Part shown: in pieces, positions 48,203 through 60,056 of the stretch
Layout of the letters: each line of letters begins with the position of its first letter
How positions within the stretch are numbered: position 1 is the first letter of the stretch
Assembly (NCBI RefSeq): GCF_000687475.1
Contig: NC_057317.1
Span: forward strand, 3,348,001 to 3,412,000
DNA length: 64,000 nucleotides
Direction of reading: 5' to 3'
Source of the DNA: Ustilaginoidea virens
Lineage: Eukaryota; Ascomycota; Sordariomycetes; Hypocreales; Clavicipitaceae
Position numbers and translations under genes: made by a program
The notes under the pieces: generated by a model
Told to the model about the DNA's origin: nothing
What the model saw: the letters and a program-made list of their open reading frames with translations, nothing else
Databases searched by the model: none

Positions 48203-48912
48203 AGTGGGCAAAAAGGGTTTAAAAATCCGTTGAAAAATGGTGCCAATAGTTGTAAAAACAGAGAAATAACTAGCTAAATAGCTAGCAAAATAGTTGAATA
48301 ACTAGTCGGATTGCCAGTATATATAGTGGCTAGTAGCCTACTATAAAAATAGCCGCAGATTATAGCGGCCGGTCTCAGTATAAAAGCACAGATGCCGTAG
48401 GCGTTGTGCAAGTCCGTATTATAGCGTTAGTGTTCAAGGTGCTTATATTGTGCCGTAATATAAAGGTGCCGTAAGTGCTGTAGAAGCCGTAGGTGCCGTA
48501 ATATAAAAAGGTGCCGTAAGTACCGTACCAAAGGTGCTATAAGTGGGAGAGTATAACAGGTGCCGTATAGTGCAGTACAAGTCGTGCACTAGGGGAAAAG
48601 GTGTTATACAGTAGTATAGTGTGATAGATATCACACTATAAAGTCCGTAGGTGCCGTAGGTTACTCCAAAAATAACGTAAGGTTACGCTAAAAGTGCCGT
48701 AAGGTTACGCCGTAAGTTGCCGTTAGGTACGCCGTTGATTGCCGCAGGGTAATACCGTAGGTAATAGAGGGTAAGCCAAAGGTAATAATAGGTAAGCCAA
48801 AGTTAATAAAGGTAAGCCGAAGATACCAAAGGATAGCTATATTAGTAGTACTAATAAGCAAAAGAGACCAAGGGGTGAACACAAAAAGGTAGGGTAAAAA
48901 CAAAGAAGTAAA
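48203..48912 (-). other. Untranslated leader of the copia element with degenerate GTGCCGTA repeats
   Basis: No open frame of note. From about 48380 to 48810 the sequence is built of many imperfect copies of GTGCCGTA/GGTAATA-like words, suggesting local tandem expansion. It lies where packaging or translation signals of the genomic RNA would be. Confidence 0.6.
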
Positions 48913-48913
48913 A

Positions 48914-48929
48914 ACCCGGGCTCATAACC
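48914..48929 (-). promoter_or_regulatory. Minus-strand primer-binding site (half-tRNA iMet type)
   Basis: Immediately inside the 5' LTR the element reads GGTTATGAGCCCGGG. This is complementary to the anticodon arm of initiator tRNA-Met (GGGCUCAUAACC) rather than to a tRNA 3' end. Priming from the internal half-molecule of iMet tRNA is known for Drosophila copia and yeast Ty5. Confidence 0.8.
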
Positions 48930-49649
48930 TATTGCAATTCTCAAGGTCACTATAAAAGCAGAGCCTTACTAGCTAGCTAGATGGCACAAGACTATCTGCG
49001 ACCTGTGAACTAATCTTAGTATAAATACTAGATTTTTCACCAAGTCCTAAGACTATACAAGTGCTATAAAGCAGGGCAAGTGTAAAGGCAAGGCAAATAT
49101 AAGATAACCAGAAACGCAGGGAAGGTAGGAGTTAAGAGGCATATAGTGCATTAACAGACTCGATTGTGCTGCCCTTCAACTATCTAAAAAGAAGGGGGAA
49201 AGCTATCCTATATATACATGAAGGAGGGGTGGGCCCAGGCATTCAGGGTAGCCAGTAAGATAGCTCCCCGTAATGCTCACTATGCCACGTATATGATACG
49301 TCAGCAGCCCCACTATATCCGGCCTTTCTAACCACCCTAACCACCGCACTAGTAATTAGCCACCACGCTAGTGACTACCCACCACACTAGTAGACTAGCC
49401 ACCACACTAGTAGGCCGCCACCACACTAGTAGGCCCACCACGCTAATTTAGCAATGCCACACCTTTTTAACAAGGCCTACCTTACTTGATATACAGTAAA
49501 TAATTCACTGAAAATCCTTAAGGTAAAAGGCAAAGGCCTAAGGTAAGAAAGACTACCGTAAGTCTAAGAGGCGGTATAAGGGCCAAAAAGTCAGTAAGCC
49601 AGTAGGGTATTAGGCCAGCAGCCTAGTAGGCTACTATAGGATTTTAACA
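48930..49649 (-). repeat. 5' LTR of the copia element (right)
   Basis: 720 bp, carrying A at 48994, 49127 and 49187 where the left LTR has G. It should carry the promoter and transcript start of the element. A TATATATACATG stretch lies near 49211-49222. Confidence 0.95.
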
Positions 49650-49654
49650 TGTAT
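49650..49654. repeat. Target-site duplication, right copy (TGTAT)
   Basis: Matches 42401-42405. The pair fixes the outer limits of the element and shows that both LTRs belong to one insertion. Confidence 0.85.
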
Positions 49655-51367
49655 AACACAACTGCTGCTAGTATCTGTACACATATGCCAGGAGGAGGGG
49701 GTTCCACCCAACATGAAACCAGGAACCGATGCATGGTATGTAGCAAGAGTTTACTGTGTATCATGCGTCAGTCGGGCGTGCCGCCGCGTTAGACGTGGCT
49801 ACACCATCACACAGAGGTAACTAGCTTGCTACATGGCCGCTTCTAGGTCCCCGGAAAAAAATAGACGCCGCGCCGATGCGCCATCGGGTCCTGGCTCTGT
49901 GCTGCTCTTGTCACGGTGCACGATGCAGAAGCGTGGTTGGTGGGGTTGCCGAAGGAAGGCTTGCTTAAGCTAAGCCACCAGGTACGGTACGGCACATACA
50001 TGCCTACGTGTCTATGGCTTTAGCCAGCGGGGGCGCCGGTATTCCTTCCAAGGTCGTCGCAGTACCTACCTAAATAGTATAGAGTATCGATGAAAACCCA
50101 ATAAAAGAAAGCCGCACATTGTATGGCGTCACTTTCTTTTCACCTTTACCTTTTTTTTTTTTTGGTGTACTTTTCGTAGCGGACCAGGGTTTAAGCCAGT
50201 AGAAGTACTAGCAATTTCCGGATTTCCAAATACCCAAGGTACCTACCTAGGTAGGTACCTAGGTAGCTACGGAGTACATCGCACGCCAAGGCCGTTCCCG
50301 TCAATTAGGCCGTTTGATCGAGACCGCAGTTTTTCAAAGGCAGACGAAACAAGGAAAAAAAAAAAAGAAAAAAAAAAGCGCCCTCATCTACTCCGTACAG
50401 CTAGCTGTCCATCAATCGCTTGACAATATCGCCGGAATTCCTGCCATGATTTTTTTCACCAAGGTCAGTAGTAGTAGTAGGTTTGGTTTGGTTTGGTTTG
50501 GCTGGCGGCTGGGCCGGTTGCCAACGAGGCACCCACAGGTACCTAGGTACAGGTACCTAACCTACCTCCTTACCTACCTGGTAGAGAGGTAGGTAGGTGC
50601 CCAGGACAAGTTTAGTGGCGGTCACGTGCGCGTGGCGCCTGCCCCCCTCGGTACGGAGCTCTCGGCCCCTGACTCCGGAAATCGGACCTGGTAATGCAAC
50701 GAGCCACCGTATGCTACTCCGCTTGCACCCGAGCAAGGCTCTCATGAATGAAATCTAACCAGGCATTACATCCCGCCAAACCAGCCTCACTTCCCTCTTC
50801 TCTGCTTCCTTTCTTTTTTTTCTTTTTTCTTCTACCCTTATGCCCATCCTGCTTGTCCCCTCCCGTCGTCCGGACAGCAGCAACATCTATCTCGCCACCA
50901 CAAGGACAAGGGGCTTTGATTCATCTCCAAAACGCGGTGACGGCCTGACTGACGGACGTACTGCCCTGCCCTGCGCCATTCACGAAGCTAGAAGAATCTG
51001 AACCCACAAAGGTACACAAAATGGTTGCCAAAATGGTTGCGGTACCAGCTCTCGTCCATTCTAAATCGCCTTTTTGAAATATGCTCTACCCCCAAGTGCA
51101 AGCTCCAAACACAAAAATAAAACAGGACCACGCTGGAAAAAAACCAAGGCTAAGCTCAGGGGCAGGTGCCTGAGATGGGTACGCACCAAACGAAATCGTA
51201 GGCTGCTTTTTTTTTCCCTTTTTCCCTTTTCCCCCTTTTCCCTTTCTCTGTCCCCCTCTTCAACCGAGCTGGCCAATAAATAAGACGGAGGGTTTCAAAA
51301 CAAAACAAAACCAAACCAAACCAAACCAAGCAAGAACCAGTCTGCAAGCAACCCCTCTGTTAGCCCC
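49655..51367. other. Intergenic region between the retrotransposon and the ABC transporter
   Basis: No gene seen. It has CCTAGGTA blocks (50236-50275, 50535-50600), a T14 run (about 50151-50164), GGTTTGGTTTGG repeats (50481-50500) and their counterpart AAACCAAACC (51303-51328). The last 300 bases are the transporter 3' flank. Confidence 0.6.
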
Positions 51368-54300
51368 TCAGTTCAGGCCCAATATTACCTCCTTGAGCTT
51401 GGCCTTTTCGCCGCTCTGTTCGCACATGCTTCTAAACATGCCGTCTTCCTTCTCCCAAAGCTCGCGCGGGCTGCCAAACTCGGCAACGGCACCGTCGCTC
51501 AAGACGAGGATTCGGTCAAAGTCGGCAATGGTGCTCAGTCTGTGCGCGATGACGATGAGCGTGCTGTCGGTGAACTCTTCGCGGATGCTACGCTGAATCA
51601 GCGCGTCTGTCGCCATGTCCACTGCCGACGTGGCCTCGTCAAGGACCATCACCTTGGGTCGCGAGACAATGGCTCGGGCAATGCAGAGGAGCTGCCGTTG
51701 ACCCTGCGAGAGGTTGCCGCCCGACTCGGAGATTCCGCTGCTCAGGTCGCGGAAGATGTTGGTGTTCTTGGTGGCAATGGTGGATGGCGCGGCCGACGAT
51801 GGCTCGTTGGTGGGAGTGACTGGCTGCGAGTCGACCAGATGCACTCTTGACAGGCAGTCCTTGAGCTCTTCGTCGCCATGCTCCTCAAAGGGATCCAAGT
51901 TGCTTCTGATGGTTCCCGAGAAAAGCACGGGATCTTGGGGGATAATGGCTAGGCGCGACCGCAAGTCGTGGAGACGGATTTTGGAGGTTTCGATGCCGTC
52001 GACGAATATCTGACCGGACCTGGCTTCGAGGAATCGAAACAGAGCCAAGGTCAAGGACGATTTTCCGGCACCGGTGCGCCCAATGACTCCTATTCGCTCG
52101 TTATCCCGGACGGTAAACGAGACGCCCTTCAAGACCGGGGGTAGATCATCGGCGTACCCCACCACAAGATCCCTCACTTCCATGTTGCCCGTCGACGGCC
52201 AGGCAGCCGGAGGAATCTCGCCGCCCAAATCTTCCGTCTCAAGCTCGGTGTACTCAATCACGCGCTCCGCCGCGTTCATGTCGAGCTCCAAAGACGCATA
52301 GCCGCGAATGGCCATGAGCATGTTGCCGGAAAAGTCGAGGGCGAACGACAGCGTGAAGCCCGCCATGGCCGCGTCGACAAACGAGGAGCCGACGACAATG
52401 GCGCCAACCATGGTGGTGAAGACGGTGCCGATCAAGGCCATGCGGAAGCCCAGCCATCGGTTGAGGGTCCAGTTGTGCACCGATACCGTGTCCCAGTTGT
52501 CGAGGTGCATGTGCATCCGGTTGACGTAGACGTGCGTCTTCTGGAACGCTCGGAGGGTTGAGACGCCGGATAAAGATGAGTTGAAGAGCTCGAATACCGG
52601 TGACTTGGCGTTGCTCTCAATGCGCTTCACAGGACGCGCACCAGTCAAGTATCTGTAGGCCACGAAACCACCAATGAAGATCAGGACAAGCGCCAGGGGG
52701 ATCATGAGGCTCGAGACTAGAAGCGCCGCGACACAAACCCCCAAAAGGCCCAAGAGTCGCCAGAACATGAAGCCGAGGTCCATGGTGATTCTGTTGTCGA
52801 TGACGTCGAAATCGGCAGTCATCCGGTTGAGCACACGACCCACGGGCACCGTGTCCAGCCAGCGCAAACGGGTGCGCAAAATGGTGAACAGGATTCTGCG
52901 GAACAGGGTCCTGGCAGCCTTGACACTCATGATGAAGGACCAAATGAATCTCAGCGTGCCGACGATGCCGCTGGCCGCAGCAATGGCCACGTAAACCCAG
53001 AGATAGTAGGACAGGCCGTGCTCGGCTTGGGTGGCAGTCAAGGTTTGGGACTGGGCAACCGAGTGCAGAGTGCTGTGCTCGTACGAAAGGCCAAAGACCA
53101 TGCCGTGCTCCCGCGACGCGGTCGAGGACGTATGCTGCGACGCGCCAGTCCAGATACGAACCCACCAGTTACGACCGAGATTGCCTGCTTCGAAAGCGAC
53201 GAACAGAATCGCACAGACGCCCCAGAAGAACCAACCGCCGCTGCTGCTGAGAAAGGTGCCGTACACGCGAGCCTTGACGTTGCCCTTCTCGCGGGCTTCA
53301 TCCTCGACAAATTTCCTTGCCGTCTTGGAGGGGACTTTTTGCAACGTATTGGCGTGCTGATCCAGGTCGTCGGTTGCTCCCGTCTCCTCGATCGACGCAT
53401 CCTCGGAATTTACGGCTGTGGGCCCGTCGGTGGCGTCATCGTACTGGAAATCCGGCTGCGCCCGCTCGTGGCTCTTGATCAACTCGAGCGTACCGTCTTC
53501 AGCCAGGTCAGAAGTCAGGCCGGAATGCAGAACGGTTCCTTCGCCGAGTTCAACCAGGTACTTGGTGATGGGTTCCACCAGGGTGACGTGATGAGTGACG
53601 AGGATTCGAGTCCGGCCCTTGCAGATGGGCCCCGAGATGCAGTTCTCAAAAATCAGCCGTCCAACATGGGCATCGACGGCGCTAAAGATGTCGTCCATGA
53701 CGAGGATTTCAGCCCGGGAGTATATGGCGCGGGCCAGAGTCAGTCTCCACTTCTGACCGCCGCTGAGATTGATCCCATTGGCACCAAGCTCAGTCTGGTC
53801 GCCGTCGGTCAACATCTCAATGTCTTTCCTGAGAGCACACACCTCGAGCACCGTGTTGTAACGGCTCTCGACAAGCGGCAAGCCAAAGAGAATGTTGTCT
53901 CGAAGAGAGGCGCTTTCCAACCACGGGCTTTGTCCGACATAGGCCACAGCTCCGGGTAGAATCCAGTTGCCCGGATGCGCTTTGCTGTCGTTGCGAACCA
54001 TCGGCGAGGCCGTTCGCGGCATGAAGATCTTACCTTCAATCAAGTCGGCCTCCCCGAGGAGGGCATTGAGCAGCAAGCTCTTACCGGACCCGGTCTTTCC
54101 AGAAACGACGGACAGCTCTCCAGCCGGGAACGATAGGTTAACGTTGTTGAGAATGAATCGCTCCTCATCGGGTACTTCGTCATCAACCGGCCAAGCAATT
54201 GTAGCGTTTTCAAACGCAACGTCATAACCTTCGCTCAGTGTCTTCTTCATTTCCGGGCCGTTGAGATACTTGTCGATACGCCTGGTAGACACCAACGTGT

Positions 54301-56245
54301 CGATCCCACCGGTCAAAAGCTCTGGAAGGGCAGACAGGGAAACTTCCAAGCTCTTAAAGACGCCGATGCTGACAAAGGCCACCGATGGTGAGAGAGTGCC
54401 GTTGACTATGGCGTACACAGCGAGGGATGCAGCGGCGAGGAGGATGGGGCTGGCAACCCACGAAAAGAACAAGAAACTGTCCGCTTTGAACACGCTTTTC
54501 AGTGACGAGATTTCAATCTCTCGCAATTCAAGAATCTTCTTCTCCCACTGGCTCTCAAGAGCTGAAAACTTGATTTGACGCATGCCCAACAGTGCCTCGT
54601 TGACCACGGCGAGTTTGTTGTCACGGTTCTTCATCAATCGCGTCTCGGCCTTGAGGTAGTACTTTGCAGCGATAGTGTTGGCCGGAAGAACCAGAGACCA
54701 GGCGAGAATGCCGGCACCAAACGGGAGCCAGCCAATGAGGCGAACAAGATAACCCGAGTAAATAAGCAGCTTTGCAATACTGCTGATGATGAAGAGCTGC
54801 ATCAGAGCAAAGTCGGCAATACGTTTCGAGTCAACGCCGACGAGGTTCACAATGGCCTGCTTTGATTTCAGTACACTGTCGTCTTCCTCGTCCTTGGTTT
54901 CGGCTTGTGCAGCCTTGTCCTTGGTGCCGTCTTTGGTTTCCCCGGAAGCCTCGTCGTCCGCTGTCTTCTCAGCATTCTTCACATTCTTTCGGCGTAGAGA
55001 CTTTTCGAAAATCAACGCAGATAGCTGGCCTCTCATTGGGGCAAATAGTTTGGTGATTGAAAACCACATGATCCAGCCATCGACCCACTAAGTGATCCAG
55101 ATTAGCCCTTGTCACCGACAACGACGAAGCCAAACAAGGAAGAGGACAAAGGCATATGAGCACATACCTGCTCAAACAATGTAAAGAAACCCATGAGGAT
55201 CACCAGCCCCCACAGCTCTCGAGGTGCTCCAAGTCCAGCGTCACGATCTTCAAGCGCTTGTACCAGCCGCAGCATGGTCCAGAATGGGCCAACCCCAATG
55301 ACACATCGAAGCACAATGACCACCCATTGCAGGACAAGGCGACCCCCATAAGCTCTAAGCAGGGATTGCAAAAGACTGCCCTCGTAATTTGCCTTGTTCC
55401 AGGATTCAACCAGACTCTCAACTCGAATTGTATGATCAGGACGAGGAATATCCTTCGGATCCAGGTCACCTTTCCGTCTAGCTGTCTCGAGAAGATCGCT
55501 CGCCCAACTCCACGTATACCGGCTCAGCACAGTTGTAGACCATTCGTTGTCAACCTTTTCGCCCTTGTAAAAAACTTCCGGCCTTCGAGGCAAGCTGATG
55601 CTCGAAAGGAGGAACAGGATCAGGACGACAGCATCGACGACGCGCAAAATGAGTTGAGTATCGTTGACGGATGCGAAGTTACTGAAATGACTGGCTTGCA
55701 GAGTTGTGGTGACAGCTGTGATGAGGGACGAGAAGAATGCCCAGAGGCCAAGGTCGTGCGATTTGACAGGAGAGTGTTGAGCGCTGATGAAGATGGCTTG
55801 CAAAGCAAGGGCGGCCTAGATTACCAAAGGAGCGGGACTCTGAGATTAGCTTACGAATGACTTGTACGGTAGAGAGATTCCCAATACTGCCCTTCAACCA
55901 TCGTGTCTCTCGAAGAGGAAAACTTACCCAAGTCGCAGTGGTAAACCAATTCGCCAAGCTGAGGCCATCACCACGGGGATGGAGTAGCGAACAGACGGCA
56001 ACGGCAACAGAGAGACCGAAGCCGGCAAGAGAGGAGACTATGAGGAGAATTTTGGGCTTTCTATTTGAAAAAGCAGCCATGGTTTCTGGCGTGCTCTTGC
56101 CGTCGGCATCTTCATAGAAATTGTCGGGAGGCGTACGATGTCGAATTTGCTCGACTTGAGCAATGAGTCCTGGCAAGGTCGAGAGACCAGCAAGTCCCAG
56201 AACCGCAGCTGATAGCCGCAGAAGAACTGGCTCCGTCACGGCCAT
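51368..56245 (-). CDS. ABC transporter, subfamily C (MRP / multidrug-resistance type)
   Basis: Full-size ATP-driven exporter, expected in the plasma or vacuolar membrane, for organic anions, conjugates or drugs; substrate unknown. Three exons give 1,561 aa: 56245-55928, 55815-55168 and 55087-51368. Introns are GTAAGT...CTAG (112 nt) and GTATGT...TTAG (80 nt). Order is TMD0 with several hydrophobic segments (residues 1-230), TMD1, NBD1 (Walker A GKTGSGKS near residue 650, signature LSGGQKWRL, Walker B EILVMDD), charged linker, TMD2, NBD2 (Walker A GRTGAGKS near residue 1330, signature LSQGQRQ, Walker B VMVLDEATS). Asp instead of the catalytic Glu in NBD1 is normal for ABCC. A Lys/Glu-rich insert follows KNAEKTADDEASG. 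The N-terminus looks short for the family. A hydrophobic reading GVIPPSFFPTLFSC upstream (about 56380-56445) suggests an additional 5' exon, so the start is provisional. Confidence 0.88.
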
Positions 56246-59200
56246 GTCGATGTCTATCTGGACGCCTCGTGCTTGAAATTCGACGACAAGCTCTACAAGG
56301 GGTCCCGATGCCGTCCGAAGGCGCTTGAGACTGCGACAATCACGCGTAGGGATGGCGTTGCCCCCGTCGTTTCACGATACAGGAGAAGAGAGTCGGGAAG
56401 AATGATGGGGGGATCACGCCCGTGACAGAACGGAAAGTGCTGACTCCGGAGTGGAGGGATCCGGCGATGCACGTACCGATGCAAACAATCGAGCTGTGTG
56501 GAACAATATGTCGGCGGAAATACGACCCCAGCGAGCAAACCTCGCGAACTCCAAGTCGTCCCGCGGTACGGAGTAACAGCTCATAAAAATAAGGTCCGAG
56601 CTGGAGTTGGACGGGCCGAGAAGAGGAGAGGGGATTCGAGGCCAACTGAAGGAATAAAAAGAAAAAGTTTTGGTGGCATCGCCGTTGTAAGTGCTGGTCT
56701 GGTAGCAGCGGCTTGCATCATCTTGCACGACGGGGTGGATGACTAGTAGGTGTAGGAGGTGTAGGAGTCACGCAGGCGAGCCTATTCTGGTTTAGCTCGC
56801 ACCCAGCACTTACTAATTTTACTTTTGTCGGTCCCCTGTTAAACGCCACAGACGCCCTGAGTACGGAGCAGGGATACATGAAAGCTATCCTGCCTGTTGG
56901 TACTGAGGCCTGGCGGTTTCCCTCAAGTCTGGTTGGCCGAGAACAATGGGTAACCAACCCTACCTAGCACCTAAGATGAGATGAGAATCTGGAAGCCTTC
57001 CTCTTTTTTTTTTTTTTTTTCCTTTGGTTTTGGGGTTTCTTGTCGCACTCTTTAATTGAGGGAGGGCGTGCTATCGAAATGCCAGGCACTACGTACATCT
57101 CTAGCGAAGCCATCTTCTTCTCGCCAGGGTATTGTACCAGCCCATTTGCGGCAAAGACCCCAGTGCGTTGTCACGCCTGGAAGGCGTTCGCGGCTGAAAG
57201 CTTGAGCCAACCAGATATCTCCTGTCCTTTTTAGAGCCAGTTAGATGCTTGTGCCCGTTTAGGAAGGAGTTTGAGGTGCCCCTGCCGGCGTGGCCTCTGA
57301 TAAATTTCCCCATTGCCTGCCTCTGCGGTCTGGAAAGAGACACAGGTTTCCTGGAACAAGTCGGGAATTCAATTCTCTACGGGACAGTCGATGCTCTCCC
57401 ATTTAGTTGCACCAGCCTCTGGCTGCCAGCAAGTCGCCTGTTTCTCTGCATGCACCAGTCATGTTCTTTCGCCTGGGGCTTGTTCGCTACCTACCTAAGG
57501 TAGCCAGTGAAGCCGGGCTCGCGGATACAGGCCAATGGTCACATACCCAACACCATTTGCAGCCGTGCCGAATCCCGTCCGTCGTCGTCTTCGTCTTCCC
57601 GTCATCCAGGAACTTTGTCTAGCGCGGCTTATGGGAACTGAATCGGTCCGGGGTGTGACTCACGTCCGATGCAAGTCGTGACTAGTTTGCACTTTTGCAC
57701 TTTAGGTTGCGAGGCGCTGCCAAACAGAGTCACAGACAGCATGCACATCCATCAGCATCTACATGTGCATCTGCACATCCATCAGCATCTGCATCTGCAT
57801 CTGCATCTGCATCTGCATCTGTGCGGCATTCGGTAGAGTTGCACGGACACTTGAAGCTGCCTTTTGACCTAAGACACCAAATCTGCCACTTGCCAATTGT
57901 TCCAACTGTCTACTCCCGAGTCCCCACGACACACTTAAGGCCAATCGGCCAGACAACAACAAGAATAAGGTCCAGTGGATCCGAGACTTGTGCCAGACAT
58001 ACAACTCACTCAGTGGCTGGAACATGTCTGCTGACGTCTCTGGAAACTTGGATCAAGTACCAAGGAAGGTAACTTGTGCGGTGTTACCCCTAATCTCTGG
58101 CCCACAGAGGTTCACCACACGTAGTAGGTCGGGCTTCTCGGTCCCTAAGAGATGAAGGCCCAGAAACCCTGCACTGCCAACGACTCGGGTTGATGTTCTG
58201 TCGTACATGTATGTTGAGTAACCCTGAGCAGGTCGTTGATGCTGACTACCTCGATGACATCAAGCAGCTTTCAAGGCGCCTCTTCAAGGTTCGAAATTAT
58301 GGGTACGAAAACATCTCGACGCAAATCGGGAAATTTGCTCCTTCCCTTCTTTTTATTCCTTTTTTTTTTCCCCTTCTCGAGGACATGTCAGTACGACGGT
58401 CCCATGTATTCAACATGCAATCGACCTTTGAACCCAAACAAAGCTACCTACCTATTTATTGTCAGACATCTTCTAAGCCGTCAACAGACTGCATGACCCC
58501 ATCCATCATTGACTTGCCCAAGGGCCAACACGCCCAATTTCCCGTCGGGGACCAATTGCAGTCGGAAAAAGCTATCAACCCCCCCCCCCCCCCCATATGA
58601 AATTTAACTGATAGAAAGGAGTAATAGTGCAGCTTGTCGCCCCGGCACCCAGGGGTTCAACGATGGCTGGCCGCAAACCGATGCGGTGCGACAATCTGAT
58701 ATTGCTGGCGGGGCTTCAGCCAGCCACGGGAAGCAATTACTGAGTTAGAGACTCGGAGTGGTGGATGAATGACCTGGTCAACCCATTGCCCTCCCGACTG
58801 AGCGAAAAATGGAAAGAAAAGAAAGGAAAGGAAGAAAAAGAAAAGGGGACGAGAGAAAGGAAGGGGGGGCGAGTCTTCGAGGTCACGGTGAGGCCGCATG
58901 AATGAAAGTAAGCACGCGCGGAGTACGTACATACATACATCTGGTCGCACCGAGGCTTGCAGCGCGCGCCCAAACGAACTCGGTGCTGCGAATATGTCCC
59001 AAGAATGCAAGCCTAGAAACTTGGGCCATGAGGCCCTACCAGGCTGGCTGTGCTTACCAGAATCCAGATACATGTACTCCGTGCCAAGAGTACCAAGCAG
59101 CAACCAACGAGGACCAGACGCTCCAGCCAGCCTGAAACACCCACGATGCAGTTGGCATTCGCCGTGCCAGCGTAATATGTATCATGCAGCGCTGCACCAA

Positions 59201-60056
59201 CCCGTATTCCGCGCCGGGATACCAAGATGCTGCGGTGTTGCTCGGGAGCAGCAGGTGGTGGGTTGCAATTGACTTTACCAGTGCTGGCCAACACCGTCAC
59301 CGTCACCGTCACCATGACATGACTGGGAGTTGACCATTGCAGCCGTGACAGGCAGAGAAGCGGCCCGCGCAGGCCTTCGGTCCTGGCTCCTGACCCTTTG
59401 CTCCCGAGTTCCGTCGGGAGTCCTGGCGGCAAGCATCGTTGATGCTATCGTGGCACTGGGATGGTTTATGCACCCCAAATTTGCGGCAACAGCATTTAAC
59501 TGTAACCGTCATCGATCTGCCTTGTACAGAGCACAGCTCCTCCCACTCTACCTGTTCCATCACGCTTGAAAACAATCTAAACTTGCAAGTTTCTGCACCC
59601 CGTCCTTGTTTGCCCACGAGCCCGGACCACTGTTCAACTCGCTGGCATCAATACTTCTAAAGACTACAGGCCTAATGACTCTTCCCAAGTCTACGTTTAG
59701 ACTGGCCGATTCTTCAATCAGGGCGGCTGTTTCAAGGTCGTCGGCTTGGGGTTAGCGAATATAAGCCGTAGCCTCCTAGTTTCCTACAAATCATTCATTG
59801 CTCGACTTGCCCTACGAGTCATAGAGTATGGCTGCTCTGACAAGGAGCACTCAATTTTCCCCAAGTTTTCGCGAGACACGCTTCCGGCCCCGGGCGGGTT
59901 CTTCGGGTTCACGATTGAGCTTTCCAGAACCAAAACGCCATCTTGTAACTTGCGATTGGCGCAAACTCTGTCCAAGATTCACGCGTCCCCTTTTCCGCTG
60001 AACTTCTATTTCTCTTTTACAGTAGAAGCCTAGTGAGAAGTGACGACCCGTCCCTC
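56246..60056. other. 3.8 kb intergenic region upstream of the ABC transporter
   Basis: Contains a possible 5' exon of the transporter (about 56340-56730), a T16 run (57005-57020), (CATCTG)n with diverged copies (57740-57822), a C run (58580-58593) and an AAAGGAA-rich block (58805-58865). I found no exon chain or family resemblance in the rest. Confidence 0.5.
57740..57822. repeat. (CATCTG)n microsatellite with diverged flanking copies
   Basis: A pure CATCTG run is preceded by CATCAG and CACATC variants, a typical ageing microsatellite. Confidence 0.9.

Larger units (their letters stand above)
42406..49649 (-). mobile_element. Ty1/copia LTR retrotransposon, structurally complete, coding region broken by stops
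   Basis: A 7,244-bp element on the minus strand. Order along its transcript: 5' LTR (49649-48930), primer-binding site, leader of about 0.7 kb, gag, protease, integrase, reverse transcriptase, RNase H (48202-43253), polypurine tract, 3' LTR (43125-42406). Integrase before reverse transcriptase defines the Ty1/copia (Pseudoviridae) superfamily. It is flanked by a perfect 5-bp target duplication, TGTAT, at 42401-42405 and 49650-49654. The LTRs differ at only three of 720 positions, so the insertion is recent. The polyprotein frame has eight in-frame stops, so this copy cannot encode its own full protein. Base composition is visibly richer in A/T and in TA steps than the host genes. Confidence 0.95.

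Noticed and set aside
41925..49700. A shared TATGCCAGGAGGAGG word on both sides of the retrotransposon
   Set aside because: Only 15 bases, at unequal distances from the element, and outside the target duplication; most likely chance or a tiny dispersed repeat.
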